This document shows positions 9,533 through 18,551 of a stretch of DNA of 46,139 bases, in pieces. Origin of the DNA: Bacteroidales bacterium Bact_14 (lineage in GTDB: Bacteria; Bacteroidota; Bacteroidia; Bacteroidales; UBA932); contig LUZF01000002.1 of assembly GCA_001602865.1 (NCBI GenBank), positions 1-46,139 of the forward strand, given 5' to 3'. A program made the position numbers and the translations under genes. The notes under the pieces are model-generated. The model had not been told where the DNA came from, did not search any database, and saw only the letters and a list, made by a program, of their open reading frames with translations. Numbering within the stretch: position 1 is the stretch's first letter; every line of letters begins with the position of its first letter.

Positions 9533-9540
9533 AATCGTCC

Positions 9541-9548
9541 CAAATATA
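9541..9548 (-). promoter_or_regulatory. -7 box TATATTTG upstream of the DUF3575-like gene
   Basis: CAAATATA on the + strand; 8 nt before the ATG. Confidence 0.5.
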
Positions 9549-9620
9549 GAGAATCCCCAAGAATGTTGCAAAAAAAATCCCGAAAAAGATACATATCTTC
9601 CTCGGGAACCCCTGATTTCG

Positions 9621-10568
9621 CTATTCGGAGGGTTTCTTTGCGGAGAGTTTGATCGGGTCGAACCCACGGCCGTAGACGCCCGTGACGGAGGCGACGGACA
9701 GGAAGGCGTCGGGGTCGATGGCCTTGACGAGACGGAGGAGCAGGTTCAGGTCGGTCTTGCGCGTGACGACCATCACGATCTCCGCCGGCTGCTTGGTAAA
9801 CCAGCCGCGGCCGTCGATGATGGTCACGCCGCGGTGGAGTTCCGTGACGATCGCATCCGCAATTTCCGCGTATTTCTTGGAATTGATGAAGACCTGGACG
9901 GACTGGCGCGAGCCGGAAAGGTACAGGTCGAGGACGGTGCTGCAGATCGTGATGAGGATCAGACCGTAGACCACCGTCGTGATCTTCTCCGTAAACGGGA
10001 GAAGCACTCCCTCCGCGGTATAGGAAGGCACCAGCAGGGAGGAAAGGATGATGACGACGTCGATCCAGAGGATCATCCGGCCCGGAGAGACGTTCCGGTA
10101 CTTGTTGACCACCAGCGCGATGATGTCCGTGCCGCCGGTGCTGCCCCCCTGGGAAATCGTCATACCGATGCCGGCGCCCGCCATGATGCCGCCCATAATG
10201 GTGCACATCAGCTTGCCGTTGGCGATGGCCAGGGTCTGGATGATGTCCGCGGGGATCGCATTCTGGAGCACGTTGAGCCCGACGGAGGCGAGGATGATGG
10301 CGAATACCGACTTTACGCCGAAGCTCTTGCCCAGGGTGAAGAGGGCGATGATGAGCAGGACGACGTTGAGCGCGAAGTAGGTATAGCCCATCTTGATGAG
10401 GCCGCCGGTGGCGTACTGGAGGATGGAGGAGATACCCGTGACGCCGCCGCCGACGAGGTTGTTCGGCACCAGGAAGACGGTCCAGCCGAGGACGTACATC
10501 GCGATGCCCAGCGTGATCAGGAGGTACTCCTTGACGGCTGTGAGGATGGTTTTCTGTTTATTCGCCAT
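9621..10568 (-). CDS. YitT-family membrane protein (DUF161/DUF2179)
   Basis: 'NNLVGGGVTGISSILQY', 'GGSTGGTDIIALVVNKY', 'RGVTIIDGRGWFTKQPAEIVMVVTRKTDL'. Confidence 0.93.
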   Translation of the reverse strand: MANKQKTILTAVKEYLLITLGIAMYVLGWTVFLVPNNLVGGGVTGISSILQYATGGLIKMGYTYFALNVVLLIIALFTLGKSFGVKSVFAIILASVGLNVLQNAIPADIIQTLAIANGKLMCTIMGGIMAGAGIGMTISQGGSTGGTDIIALVVNKYRNVSPGRMILWIDVVIILSSLLVPSYTAEGVLLPFTEKITTVVYGLILITICSTVLDLYLSGSRQSVQVFINSKKYAEIADAIVTELHRGVTIIDGRGWFTKQPAEIVMVVTRKTDLNLLLRLVKAIDPDAFLSVASVTGVYGRGFDPIKLSAKKPSE

Positions 10569-11499
10569 TGTCGTTTTCTTTTGCCTTGTTTTTTCTGTAC
10601 AGCCCGACCTTCATCTCCTCAAAGCCTTCGCCGAACACGCTCTTGGCGCTTGTCACGGAGATGAAAGCCTTGTTGTCCAGGGACTTGATCACCTTGGAGA
10701 TCTCGGGGAGCTCGCGCTTCCGGAGCAGGACGAGCAGGACCTGCTTGTCCTGCTTGGTAAACCAGCCGACCGCCTTGAGGGCGGTCACGCCGCGGTCCAT
10801 CCGCTTGTTGATGTAGTCCGCGATCTGCGGGTATTTTTCGGAGAAGATCAGGAGCTGGACCGTAGACTGGCGGCCCAGCATCACGTAATCCAGCGTCGTC
10901 GCACTGACCATCATCATGATGAAACCGTAGATGACGTCCGCGAAGACCTTGCCCGGGAGGAGGAGCAGCGCGGCGATGATGACCATATCCATATAGATGT
11001 ACATCTGCCCGATGGAGACGGGCCAGTACTTGTTCACGACGAAGGCGACGATGTCGCTGCCGCCGGTGCTGCCGCCGTAGATGAAGATGATGGCCAGGCC
11101 CACGCCTTCCATCAGACCGCCGACCACGGGGAGGACCAGCTTCTCCGGGATGTACAGGAAATTACCTTCCACGGAGTGGAGGAAATCAAACTGCGGGAGC
11201 ACCTCGAAGAGGATGGTCGTCAGGGCGATGCAGTAGAGCGTCTTGATGCCGAAACGTGCGCCGAAGACGATCAGGGCCACGACGAGCAGGAAGACATTGA
11301 CCACGCCGTAAGACAGCGAGACCTGGATGGCGCCGTTCGTCGCATATTGGATGATGGTGCAGAGACCGATCAGGCCGCCGCTGGTGAAGTTGTTCGGAAT
11401 GATGAAACACTCCCACGCCAGGCAGAAGATGAGGCAGCCGAACGACATCGCCAGGTATTCCCAGATGCGGAAAAGGATCTTTCGGGTCTTCGGGGTCAT
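10558..11499 (-). CDS. YitT-family membrane protein, tandem paralogue
   Basis: 'PNNFTSGGLIGLCTIIQYATNGAIQ', 'GGSTGGSDIVAFVVNKYWPVSIGQMYIYMD', 'RGVTALKAVGWFTKQDKQVLLVLLRKRE'. Confidence 0.93.
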   Translation of the reverse strand: MTPKTRKILFRIWEYLAMSFGCLIFCLAWECFIIPNNFTSGGLIGLCTIIQYATNGAIQVSLSYGVVNVFLLVVALIVFGARFGIKTLYCIALTTILFEVLPQFDFLHSVEGNFLYIPEKLVLPVVGGLMEGVGLAIIFIYGGSTGGSDIVAFVVNKYWPVSIGQMYIYMDMVIIAALLLLPGKVFADVIYGFIMMMVSATTLDYVMLGRQSTVQLLIFSEKYPQIADYINKRMDRGVTALKAVGWFTKQDKQVLLVLLRKRELPEISKVIKSLDNKAFISVTSAKSVFGEGFEEMKVGLYRKNKAKENDNGE

Positions 11500-11502
11500 A
11501 CG

Positions 11503-14232
11503 CTATTTCAGGACGATGTTGACAATCTTACCGGGGACGACGATGACCTTGACGATGGTCTGGTCGCCCACGTATTTGGCCGTCTGGTCCAGCGGGCGCA
11601 CGGCGGCTTCGACGCCGTCCTTGTCCAGGCTCTTCGGCAGGTCCACGGTGAAGCGGGTCTTGCCGTTGAAGGAGACGGCGTAGGTGCAGCTGTCCTCGAC
11701 CGTGTAGCTTTCGACGTACTCCGGGAAGGACGCGTCCGCGACGCTGGTCTCGTGGCCGAGGCGGTGCCATAGCTCCTCGCAGATGTGCGGGGCGAAGGGG
11801 CTGAGGAGGATGACCATCGGCTCCAGGATCGCCCGCTTGTTGCACTTCAGCGCGCCGAGCTCGTTGGCGGCGATCATAAAGGCGCTGACGGTCGTGTTGA
11901 AGGAGAAGGCTTCGATGTCCTCCTGCTCCTTGCCGATGAGCTTGTGGAGGGCCTTCAGTTCCTCGCGGGTCGGCTCACCGTCGCTGACGAGGCACGTGTC
12001 GCCGTCGTAGAAGAAGCGCCAGAAGCGCTTCAGGAAGCGGTGGACGCCGTCGATGCCCTTGGTGTCCCAGGGCTTGCTCTGCTCGAGCGGGCCGAGGAAC
12101 ATCTCGTAGAGACGGAGCGTATCGGCGCCGTAAGTATCGCAGATGTCGTCCGGGTTGACGACGTTGTACATACTCTTGCTCATCTTTTCGACGGCCCAGC
12201 CGCAGATGTACTCCCCATCCTCGAGGATGAAATCCGCGTCGGCGAACTCCGGCCGCCAGGCCTTGAAGCCGGCCAGGTCGAGCCTGTCATTGCGCACCAG
12301 GCTGATGTCCACGTGGATTTCCGTCGTCTGGTAACCGTCCTTGAGGCCGGCGGAGACGAAGGTGTTCGTCCCGACGACGCGGTAGACGAAGCTCGAACGG
12401 CCCTGGATCATGCCCTGGTTGATGAGCTTGCGGAAAGGCTCGTCCTCGCAGACGTATCCGCGGTCGAAGAGGAACTTGTTCCAGAAGCGGGAATAGATGA
12501 GGTGGCCGGTCGCGTGCTCCGTGCCGCCGATGTACAGGTCCACGCTGCGCCAGTATTCGTCCGCCTCGCGGCTCACCAGGGCGTTGTCGTTGTGGGGATC
12601 CATATAGCGCAGGTAGTAGGCGCTGGAGCCGGCGAAGCCCGGCATCGTACTCTTCTCCAGCGGCCAGCCCTCGTAGGTCCAGTCCTTTGCGCGGGCGAGC
12701 GGCGGTTCGCCGTTCTCGGCCGGCTTGAACTCGGAGATCTCCGGCAGGGTCAGCGGGAGTTTCTCCAGCGGAAGCGCCGTCGGGATGCCATCCTTGTAAT
12801 ACACCGGGAAGGGCTCGCCCCAGTAGCGCTGGCGCGAGAAGATCGCGTCGCGCAGACGGTAGTTCGTCTTGCGGCGGCCGAGGCCCTTCGCCTCGACATA
12901 ATCCTTGGCGGTCTCGATCGCGACCTTCACTTCCAGCCCGTTCAGGAAGCCGGAGTTGCACATCTTTCCTTCCTTCGCGTCGAAACTTTCCTCGCTGACG
13001 TCACACCCCTCGATGATAGGGACGATCGGCAGGTTGAATTTCTTCGCAAACGCGTAGTCGCGGCTGTCGTGGGCCGGGACGGCCATAATGGCACCCGTGC
13101 CGTAGCCGGCGAGGACATATTCGGAAATCCAGATGGGAATCTTCTCACCCGTGACGGGATTGGTTCCGTAAGAACCTGTAAACACGCCTGTTACTGTTTT
13201 CGTTTCGGCGATGCGCTCGCGCTCGGTCTTCTTCTTGACATAGGTCAGGTACTCGTCCACGGCGGCCCGCTGGGCGGGCACGGTCAGGGCGTCGACCAGC
13301 GCGCTCTCCGGCGCCAGGACCATAAAGGTCACGCCGTAGATCGTGTCCACGCGGGTCGTGAAGACCGTCACCGGGAGCTGCTGCTCCCCGCAGAGGAACT
13401 CCAGTTCCGTGCCTTCCGACTTGCCGATCCAGTTGCGCTGCATCTCCTTCAGGGAGTCCGTCCAGTCGAGCTTATCCAGGCCCGCGAGCAGCCGCTCCGC
13501 ATAGGCGGAAACGCGCAGCTGCCACTGCGTCATCTTCTTCTGCTCCACGGGATAGCCGCCGCGCACGGAGAGGCCGTCCTTGACCTCGTCGTTCGCGAGC
13601 ACGGTCCCGAGCTGCGGGCACCAGTTCACGGCGGTCTCGCCCTGGTAGGCGATTCTCCAGCGCATCAGGAGGTCCGATTTCTCCTTCTCGGAGGCGGCGT
13701 TCCAGCGCTCCGGGGTCACATCCCCGTACCCGGTCGTCTCCAGCCGGGCGACGAGCTCGCGGATCGGGCGCGCCTTGTCGGCGTCGGGATCATACCAGCT
13801 GTCGAACATCTCGAGGAACGCCCACTGCGTCCATTTATAATAGGCGGGGTCGCAGGTGCGGACCTCGCGGTCCCAGTCATAGGAAAAGCCGATGCGGTCG
13901 AGCTGGCTGCGGTAGCGGGCGATGTTGCGGGTCGTCGTCACCTCCGGGTGCTGGCCCGTCTGGATGGCGTACTGCTCCGCGGGAAGGCCGAAAGAGTCGT
14001 ACCCCATCGGATGGAGCACATTGTACCCCTGGAGCCGCTTGTACCGGGAGAAGATGTCGCTGGCGATGTAGCCCAGCGGATGACCGACGTGCAGGCCCGC
14101 ACCCGAAGGATACGGGAACATATCCAGTACATAAAACTTCTTCCGGGAAGGGTCCTCCTTCGCCTGGAATGTCTTGTTCTCAGCCCACCAGGACTGCCAT
14201 TTCTGCTCGATTGACTTGAAATCGTACTCCAT
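11503..14232 (-). CDS. leuS: Leucyl-tRNA synthetase
   Basis: [22 protein letters not shown]; '[19 protein letters not shown]' (HIGH) and '[16 protein letters not shown]' (KMSKS). Confidence 0.98.
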   Translation of the reverse strand: MEYDFKSIEQKWQSWWAENKTFQAKEDPSRKKFYVLDMFPYPSGAGLHVGHPLGYIASDIFSRYKRLQGYNVLHPMGYDSFGLPAEQYAIQTGQHPEVTTTRNIARYRSQLDRIGFSYDWDREVRTCDPAYYKWTQWAFLEMFDSWYDPDADKARPIRELVARLETTGYGDVTPERWNAASEKEKSDLLMRWRIAYQGETAVNWCPQLGTVLANDEVKDGLSVRGGYPVEQKKMTQWQLRVSAYAERLLAGLDKLDWTDSLKEMQRNWIGKSEGTELEFLCGEQQLPVTVFTTRVDTIYGVTFMVLAPESALVDALTVPAQRAAVDEYLTYVKKKTERERIAETKTVTGVFTGSYGTNPVTGEKIPIWISEYVLAGYGTGAIMAVPAHDSRDYAFAKKFNLPIVPIIEGCDVSEESFDAKEGKMCNSGFLNGLEVKVAIETAKDYVEAKGLGRRKTNYRLRDAIFSRQRYWGEPFPVYYKDGIPTALPLEKLPLTLPEISEFKPAENGEPPLARAKDWTYEGWPLEKSTMPGFAGSSAYYLRYMDPHNDNALVSREADEYWRSVDLYIGGTEHATGHLIYSRFWNKFLFDRGYVCEDEPFRKLINQGMIQGRSSFVYRVVGTNTFVSAGLKDGYQTTEIHVDISLVRNDRLDLAGFKAWRPEFADADFILEDGEYICGWAVEKMSKSMYNVVNPDDICDTYGADTLRLYEMFLGPLEQSKPWDTKGIDGVHRFLKRFWRFFYDGDTCLVSDGEPTREELKALHKLIGKEQEDIEAFSFNTTVSAFMIAANELGALKCNKRAILEPMVILLSPFAPHICEELWHRLGHETSVADASFPEYVESYTVEDSCTYAVSFNGKTRFTVDLPKSLDKDGVEAAVRPLDQTAKYVGDQTIVKVIVVPGKIVNIVLK

Positions 14233-14242
14233 GCTTCTAATT

Positions 14243-15565
14243 CTATTTTTTCTCCAGCCGGAATTCGACATACAGCGAAATCTCGGCTTTCACTTTCTTG
14301 CCCAGCACCGACCCGGCCTTCCAGTCGGGGGATGCGTTGATGACCCGCAAGGCCTCGTCGTCCAGCAGCGGATCCACGCCGCGCAGCACCTTGGCCTCGG
14401 TCACCTTGCCCCGCTCGTCGATGATGAAATCGACGAGCACGCGGCCCTGGATGCCCTGGCGCACCGCCGCATCCGGATACCGCAGGTATTTGTAGACCCA
14501 TCGCTCGAGGAAGACCTTCGGGTCCGCACTGCCGAGGAAGGTCGGCCGGCGGTCGCAGTCGTAGTAAGGGACGACGTTGTCTTCCGTGGAAGAGCGCTTT
14601 TTCAGCTCGTCCGCCGCGTTGAAGATGGGTTTCGGTCCGTTGATGAGCGAGACGGCGTAATTGTAGATGTATTCGAGTTCACGTTCCATATCCTCGTACT
14701 GGAGGATGGACTCCGTGTCCCGTTCGGTGTTGTGTTCCGGATAGCGGCCGCTGGTGAAATAAACCGACGGGATGCCGGCCGCGTAGAAGGCACGGTGGTC
14801 GGAGGGATAGGGCTCCTCCGCCGTCAGGGTCGGCTGCACCGGCTGCAGGGTCCCCGCCAGCGCGGTCACGATCGCGTTCATATCCGGATTCGAGGACGTG
14901 TAGGCGTAAAAACCGGACGTCCCGGTCCCCAGCATATCGAGGTTGATCATCGCATCGACGTTCGCGGTATCCGAGAACGAGCGGTTCAGGAAGTACCAGG
15001 CGCCGGCATTGTTCAGCGACGAGCCGCCGAAGCCGACCAGCAGCACGGAGCGGCGCAGCAGGCGGAAATTGGTCCGCAGCATCCGGCCCAGCTCGATCAG
15101 CATCGCCAGCCCGGAGGCATTTCCGTTCGCGCCGGGATAGATGCGCTCGTGCTTCACGCCGTCGATGGTAATCTCGCCCGGCGCGAGGTTGTCCAGGCGC
15201 GCGCCGATGACGATGTAATGGTCTTTCAGTTCCTTGTCATAGCCCGGGATGAAACCGATGACATTCCGGGAAGTAAGGGTATCCCCGCTCTCCTGGCGGA
15301 CGCCGAAAAGGTCGCCCTCCCGGGCGGAGACCAGGTCGATGCCCTGCTTCTCGAAGGCCTCGCCCAGGTACACGGCCGCTTCCTTCTCCCCGTCGGTCCC
15401 GGCGCCGCGGCCCTCCAGCACGCGGGCGGAAAGGAAACCGATGTGGCGCCGCATCGCCGAGACAGTCTCGCTGTCCGAGAGCGTCGAATACGGAGCACGG
15501 AACTGGGCGGAGGCGGTGCCTGCCCAGAGCAACAGAAGGATACAGAGGCCGGGGATTCTTTTCAT
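14243..15565 (-). CDS. M28-like peptidase fold (apparently catalytically degenerate) fused to a TonB C-terminal-like domain
   Basis: M28 landmarks '[11 protein letters not shown]', '[19 protein letters not shown]', 'INLDMLGTG', '[19 protein letters not shown]'; C-terminus '[47 protein letters not shown]' is TonB_C-like. Confidence 0.85.
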   Translation of the reverse strand: MKRIPGLCILLLLWAGTASAQFRAPYSTLSDSETVSAMRRHIGFLSARVLEGRGAGTDGEKEAAVYLGEAFEKQGIDLVSAREGDLFGVRQESGDTLTSRNVIGFIPGYDKELKDHYIVIGARLDNLAPGEITIDGVKHERIYPGANGNASGLAMLIELGRMLRTNFRLLRRSVLLVGFGGSSLNNAGAWYFLNRSFSDTANVDAMINLDMLGTGTSGFYAYTSSNPDMNAIVTALAGTLQPVQPTLTAEEPYPSDHRAFYAAGIPSVYFTSGRYPEHNTERDTESILQYEDMERELEYIYNYAVSLINGPKPIFNAADELKKRSSTEDNVVPYYDCDRRPTFLGSADPKVFLERWVYKYLRYPDAAVRQGIQGRVLVDFIIDERGKVTEAKVLRGVDPLLDDEALRVINASPDWKAGSVLGKKVKAEISLYVEFRLEKK

Positions 15566-15568
15566 ACG

Positions 15569-16129
15569 CTAATAGTTTACCAGAATCCAGGAGTCCGCAG
15601 GAACGGTCCCGCCGCCGACGAGGGTCTTGTACGAGGCCACAATCTCATCCACACCGTCGGAAGGACAGGCCCCGACCGCAGTCCGGCGGGCCGAGAACGG
15701 AATCAGCTCGGATTCATACCCCTGGGAGAGCAATTTTGCTGCCAGACTTTCGGCATTCTCCCGCTCCGCGAACGAACCGGTGATGATATAATAATTGTGG
15801 GAGAGCGCGGCGGGCAGCTTCAGCCCCAGCGTGGATACGGAATTCACGAGGCAGCCGGCGGCCCGCAGGGCCGTGAACGACGTGGCGTCCGGTTTCGGGG
15901 CCGCCGCGACCGCTTCCTGCGCCTCGTGCGCTTCCTCCTCCGCCGCTTCGCGCGCCTCTTCCGCCGCCATCACCCGCGCCTGGATCGCATCCCGTTTCGC
16001 GGCAAGGTCCGCGGACGTCGGACGCCCGGCCACGCGGCGCATGAAATCACATCCGCCGAGCATCAGGGAGCCCAGAATCAAAACGCTGACAGACAGACTG
16101 CCAAGCCACTTTTTTGTCACTTTTGCCAT
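15569..16129 (-). CDS. SPOR-domain lipoprotein
   Basis: Lipobox 'LMLGGC'; 'NYYIITGSFAERENAESLAAKLLSQGYESELI' SPOR-like. Confidence 0.82.
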   Translation of the reverse strand: MAKVTKKWLGSLSVSVLILGSLMLGGCDFMRRVAGRPTSADLAAKRDAIQARVMAAEEAREAAEEEAHEAQEAVAAAPKPDATSFTALRAAGCLVNSVSTLGLKLPAALSHNYYIITGSFAERENAESLAAKLLSQGYESELIPFSARRTAVGACPSDGVDEIVASYKTLVGGGTVPADSWILVNY

Positions 16130-16135
16130 AACTCG

Positions 16136-16143
16136 CAAATTTA
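16136..16143 (-). promoter_or_regulatory. -7 box TAAATTTG for the SPOR lipoprotein gene
   Basis: CAAATTTA on the + strand, 6 nt before the ATG. Confidence 0.5.
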
Positions 16144-16169
16144 ATGAATTATCCGTGACAAAAAAACCC

Positions 16170-16177
16170 TATCTTTG
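16170..16177 (+). promoter_or_regulatory. -7 box TATCTTTG for phoH
   Basis: Match to TAnnTTTG, 7 nt before the ATG. Confidence 0.65.
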
Positions 16178-16184
16178 TGCTGAT

Positions 16185-17126
16185 ATGAAGAAAACCATCC
16201 ATCTCGACGCGGCGGACCCCATCGAAATCTACGGGGCCGGGAACAAAATCCTGGAAGAATTCTGCTCCTATTTCCCGGAGCTCAAAGTCGTCGCCCGAGG
16301 CACGGACATCATGCTGGATGGAACGCCCGGGGATATCGAGTCGTTCGAAGTCAAGTTCGCGGAGCTCGTCGAGCGCCGCCACCGCAAGATGAACCTGACC
16401 GTCTACGACGTGGAGGACATCTTCGACGCCGAATCCGACCCGGATAAATTCCGCCTCAACGCCGACTCCATCATCATCCACTCGACCGAAGGCAAGCCCA
16501 TCCGCGCGCGCAACAAGACCCAGCAGGAGATGGTGCGGGCCTATTTCGAGAACGACCTGATCTTCGCCGTCGGCCCCGCCGGCACCGGCAAGACCTACGT
16601 CGCCATCGCCCTCGCGGTGCGCGCCCTAAAGAACCGGGAGATCAAGCGCATCATCCTGACGCGCCCCGCCGTCGAAGCCGGCGAGCGCCTCGGCTTCCTC
16701 CCCGGCGACCTGAAGGACAAACTCGACCCCTACCTCCAGCCGCTCTATGACGCGCTCGGCGATATGATTCCCGCGCGCCGGCTGCAGGAATTCATCGCCG
16801 ACGGCATCATCCAGATCGCCCCGCTCGCCTATATGCGCGGCCGGACGCTGGACCGCGCCTGCGTCATCCTGGACGAAGCCCAGAACACCAACCTCGGCCA
16901 GCTCAAGATGTTCCTCACCCGTATGGGCAACGACGCCAAATTCATCGTAACCGGCGACGCGACCCAGGTGGACCTCCCCCACCGCGACGATTCCGGCCTG
17001 CTCAAGGGCATCTCCCTCGTCAAGGACATCAAGGGCGTCAAGACCATCTTCTTCACCTCCGAGGACATCGTCCGCCACCCCCTGGTAGCAAAAATAGTAA
17101 AGGCCTTCGACCGGGAAACCCGGTGA
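16185..17126 (+). CDS. phoH: PhoH-family ATPase
   Basis: 'FAVGPAGTGKTYVAIALAV' Walker A; 'CVILDEAQNTNLGQLKMFLTRMGNDAKFIVTGDATQVDLP'. Confidence 0.95.
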   Translation: MKKTIHLDAADPIEIYGAGNKILEEFCSYFPELKVVARGTDIMLDGTPGDIESFEVKFAELVERRHRKMNLTVYDVEDIFDAESDPDKFRLNADSIIIHSTEGKPIRARNKTQQEMVRAYFENDLIFAVGPAGTGKTYVAIALAVRALKNREIKRIILTRPAVEAGERLGFLPGDLKDKLDPYLQPLYDALGDMIPARRLQEFIADGIIQIAPLAYMRGRTLDRACVILDEAQNTNLGQLKMFLTRMGNDAKFIVTGDATQVDLPHRDDSGLLKGISLVKDIKGVKTIFFTSEDIVRHPLVAKIVKAFDRETR

Positions 17127-17134
17127 AGGCCTTT
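17099..17134. terminator. 16-bp hairpin spanning the phoH stop codon
   Basis: aaaggccttc-g-accggg / aaa / cccggt-gaaggccttt; the upstream arm is the last phoH codons. Confidence 0.75.
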
Positions 17135-17154
17135 GCCTTAAGTTTCAACGACTT

Positions 17155-18537
17155 TTATTCGCCGCGGACGATGGCGTCGTACTTGTTGTACGCCTCCATG
17201 AACTTCGGGTCCTCATCGCGGAAGCGATAGCAGGCATTCTTGAGGTACTCGGCGACGCTGACCTTCACGTCATTGTCCTTGGTCACCTCGAAAGCCTTCT
17301 CGAACGGCGCGATGGCGTTCTTCAGGGTCGTCTCGAACTCTGCGACGAGCGCGGCATACTTCGCGTCGTCAAGCTCCTGCTGGGCCTTGTCCTGCAGGTC
17401 GACGGCCTTGTTGTACCAGTACACACCCTCGCCCACGTAACCGAACTCGTAGTTCGGGTTGATGTCGGCGCACTTGCGGTAGGCCGCGACGGCGGCGTCC
17501 TCGTTGCCGAGCTGGACGTTGATGTTGCCTTCCACATAATAGAGGGAAGCGTTGTTCGGCTCATTGGCCTTGGCCTGGTTGATCAGGTCGAAGAGCTTGC
17601 CGGTGTCCTCGTTGTTGTCGATGTAGTAGTTGATCAGGCCGATCAGGATGCTCTGGCTGTCAGGGAACTTGGCAAAACCTTGCTCCAGGTACTGCTTCGC
17701 CTTGGCCGGATCGTCCTTCTCGGAGATGTTGGCCAGCTTGGCAAATACCTCGCCGCCTTCACCGTAGAAGTTGTAACCCAGGCACTTCTCGAACATCTGC
17801 TTGGCACGGGCCATATCGCCGGCGGAGTGGGCCACGAAACCTGCGTTGTAGTAGGCCGAGGTATCCAGCTGGCCGCCGAGGGCGGACACGTCCGCGGACT
17901 GCTCGAAGAGCTTGCTGGCCTCGGAGCCCTTACCGAGGTTGTAGAGGTTGAACGCCTCGTCGGAGAGCTTGTCGGAGATGCTGTTGAAAGCCTTGTCCAG
18001 GTCCTTCTTCTTGCTGCCCTTGGTATCGAGGGCCGCCGCCTTCTTGTAGGCGTCAACCGCCTTGGTGAGGGCGTCCGGGACGACCGGGCGGGTCACTTCG
18101 ACGATGGCGAGCCTGTCTCCGTTGAAATAGAAGTTGTGGGTACCGTAGTCCTCTTTGGTGAGCTGCATACCGTTGACAACCACTTCTTCCGTGGAGCGCG
18201 GACGGGCGTTGCCCGTCACGAGCGCGAGTTCCTGCCTGCCGGCGCCGATCCAGGCGTTGCCCGCCGGAGCGTCATAAGCAGCGACATATGCCTGACCGAG
18301 CTTGATCAGGTTGGCTACGTTGTTCTTCTTTGCAACGGCAGCCTCAGCGGCGTCGACAGCCGCCTTCTTGGCTTCCAGGGCGCGGGCAGCGCTGTTACCG
18401 CCGCCACCGGGGCCACCCATGCCACGCGGAGCTCCACCGGGGCCACCGCCACCAGGGCCACCCATTCCACCGCCCGGCTGGGCGTATGCGAAGGAAATCG
18501 AGGCAACAAGTGCCAAAGTCATCAGAATCTTTTTCAT
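17155..18537 (-). CDS. Secreted TPR-repeat protein with a Gly-rich N-terminus
   Basis: Signal peptide MKKILMTLALVASISFAYA; PGGGMGGPGGGGPGG segment; TPR-like helical repeats. Confidence 0.8.
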   Translation of the reverse strand: MKKILMTLALVASISFAYAQPGGGMGGPGGGGPGGAPRGMGGPGGGGNSAARALEAKKAAVDAAEAAVAKKNNVANLIKLGQAYVAAYDAPAGNAWIGAGRQELALVTGNARPRSTEEVVVNGMQLTKEDYGTHNFYFNGDRLAIVEVTRPVVPDALTKAVDAYKKAAALDTKGSKKKDLDKAFNSISDKLSDEAFNLYNLGKGSEASKLFEQSADVSALGGQLDTSAYYNAGFVAHSAGDMARAKQMFEKCLGYNFYGEGGEVFAKLANISEKDDPAKAKQYLEQGFAKFPDSQSILIGLINYYIDNNEDTGKLFDLINQAKANEPNNASLYYVEGNINVQLGNEDAAVAAYRKCADINPNYEFGYVGEGVYWYNKAVDLQDKAQQELDDAKYAALVAEFETTLKNAIAPFEKAFEVTKDNDVKVSVAEYLKNACYRFRDEDPKFMEAYNKYDAIVRGE

Positions 18538-18551
18538 AATGTTAATTTTTA

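Noticed and set aside
11785-14214. 809-aa + strand ORF opposite leuS
   Set aside because: Shadow ORF of a GC-rich conserved gene; low-complexity V/R/L-rich translation with no recognisable motif.
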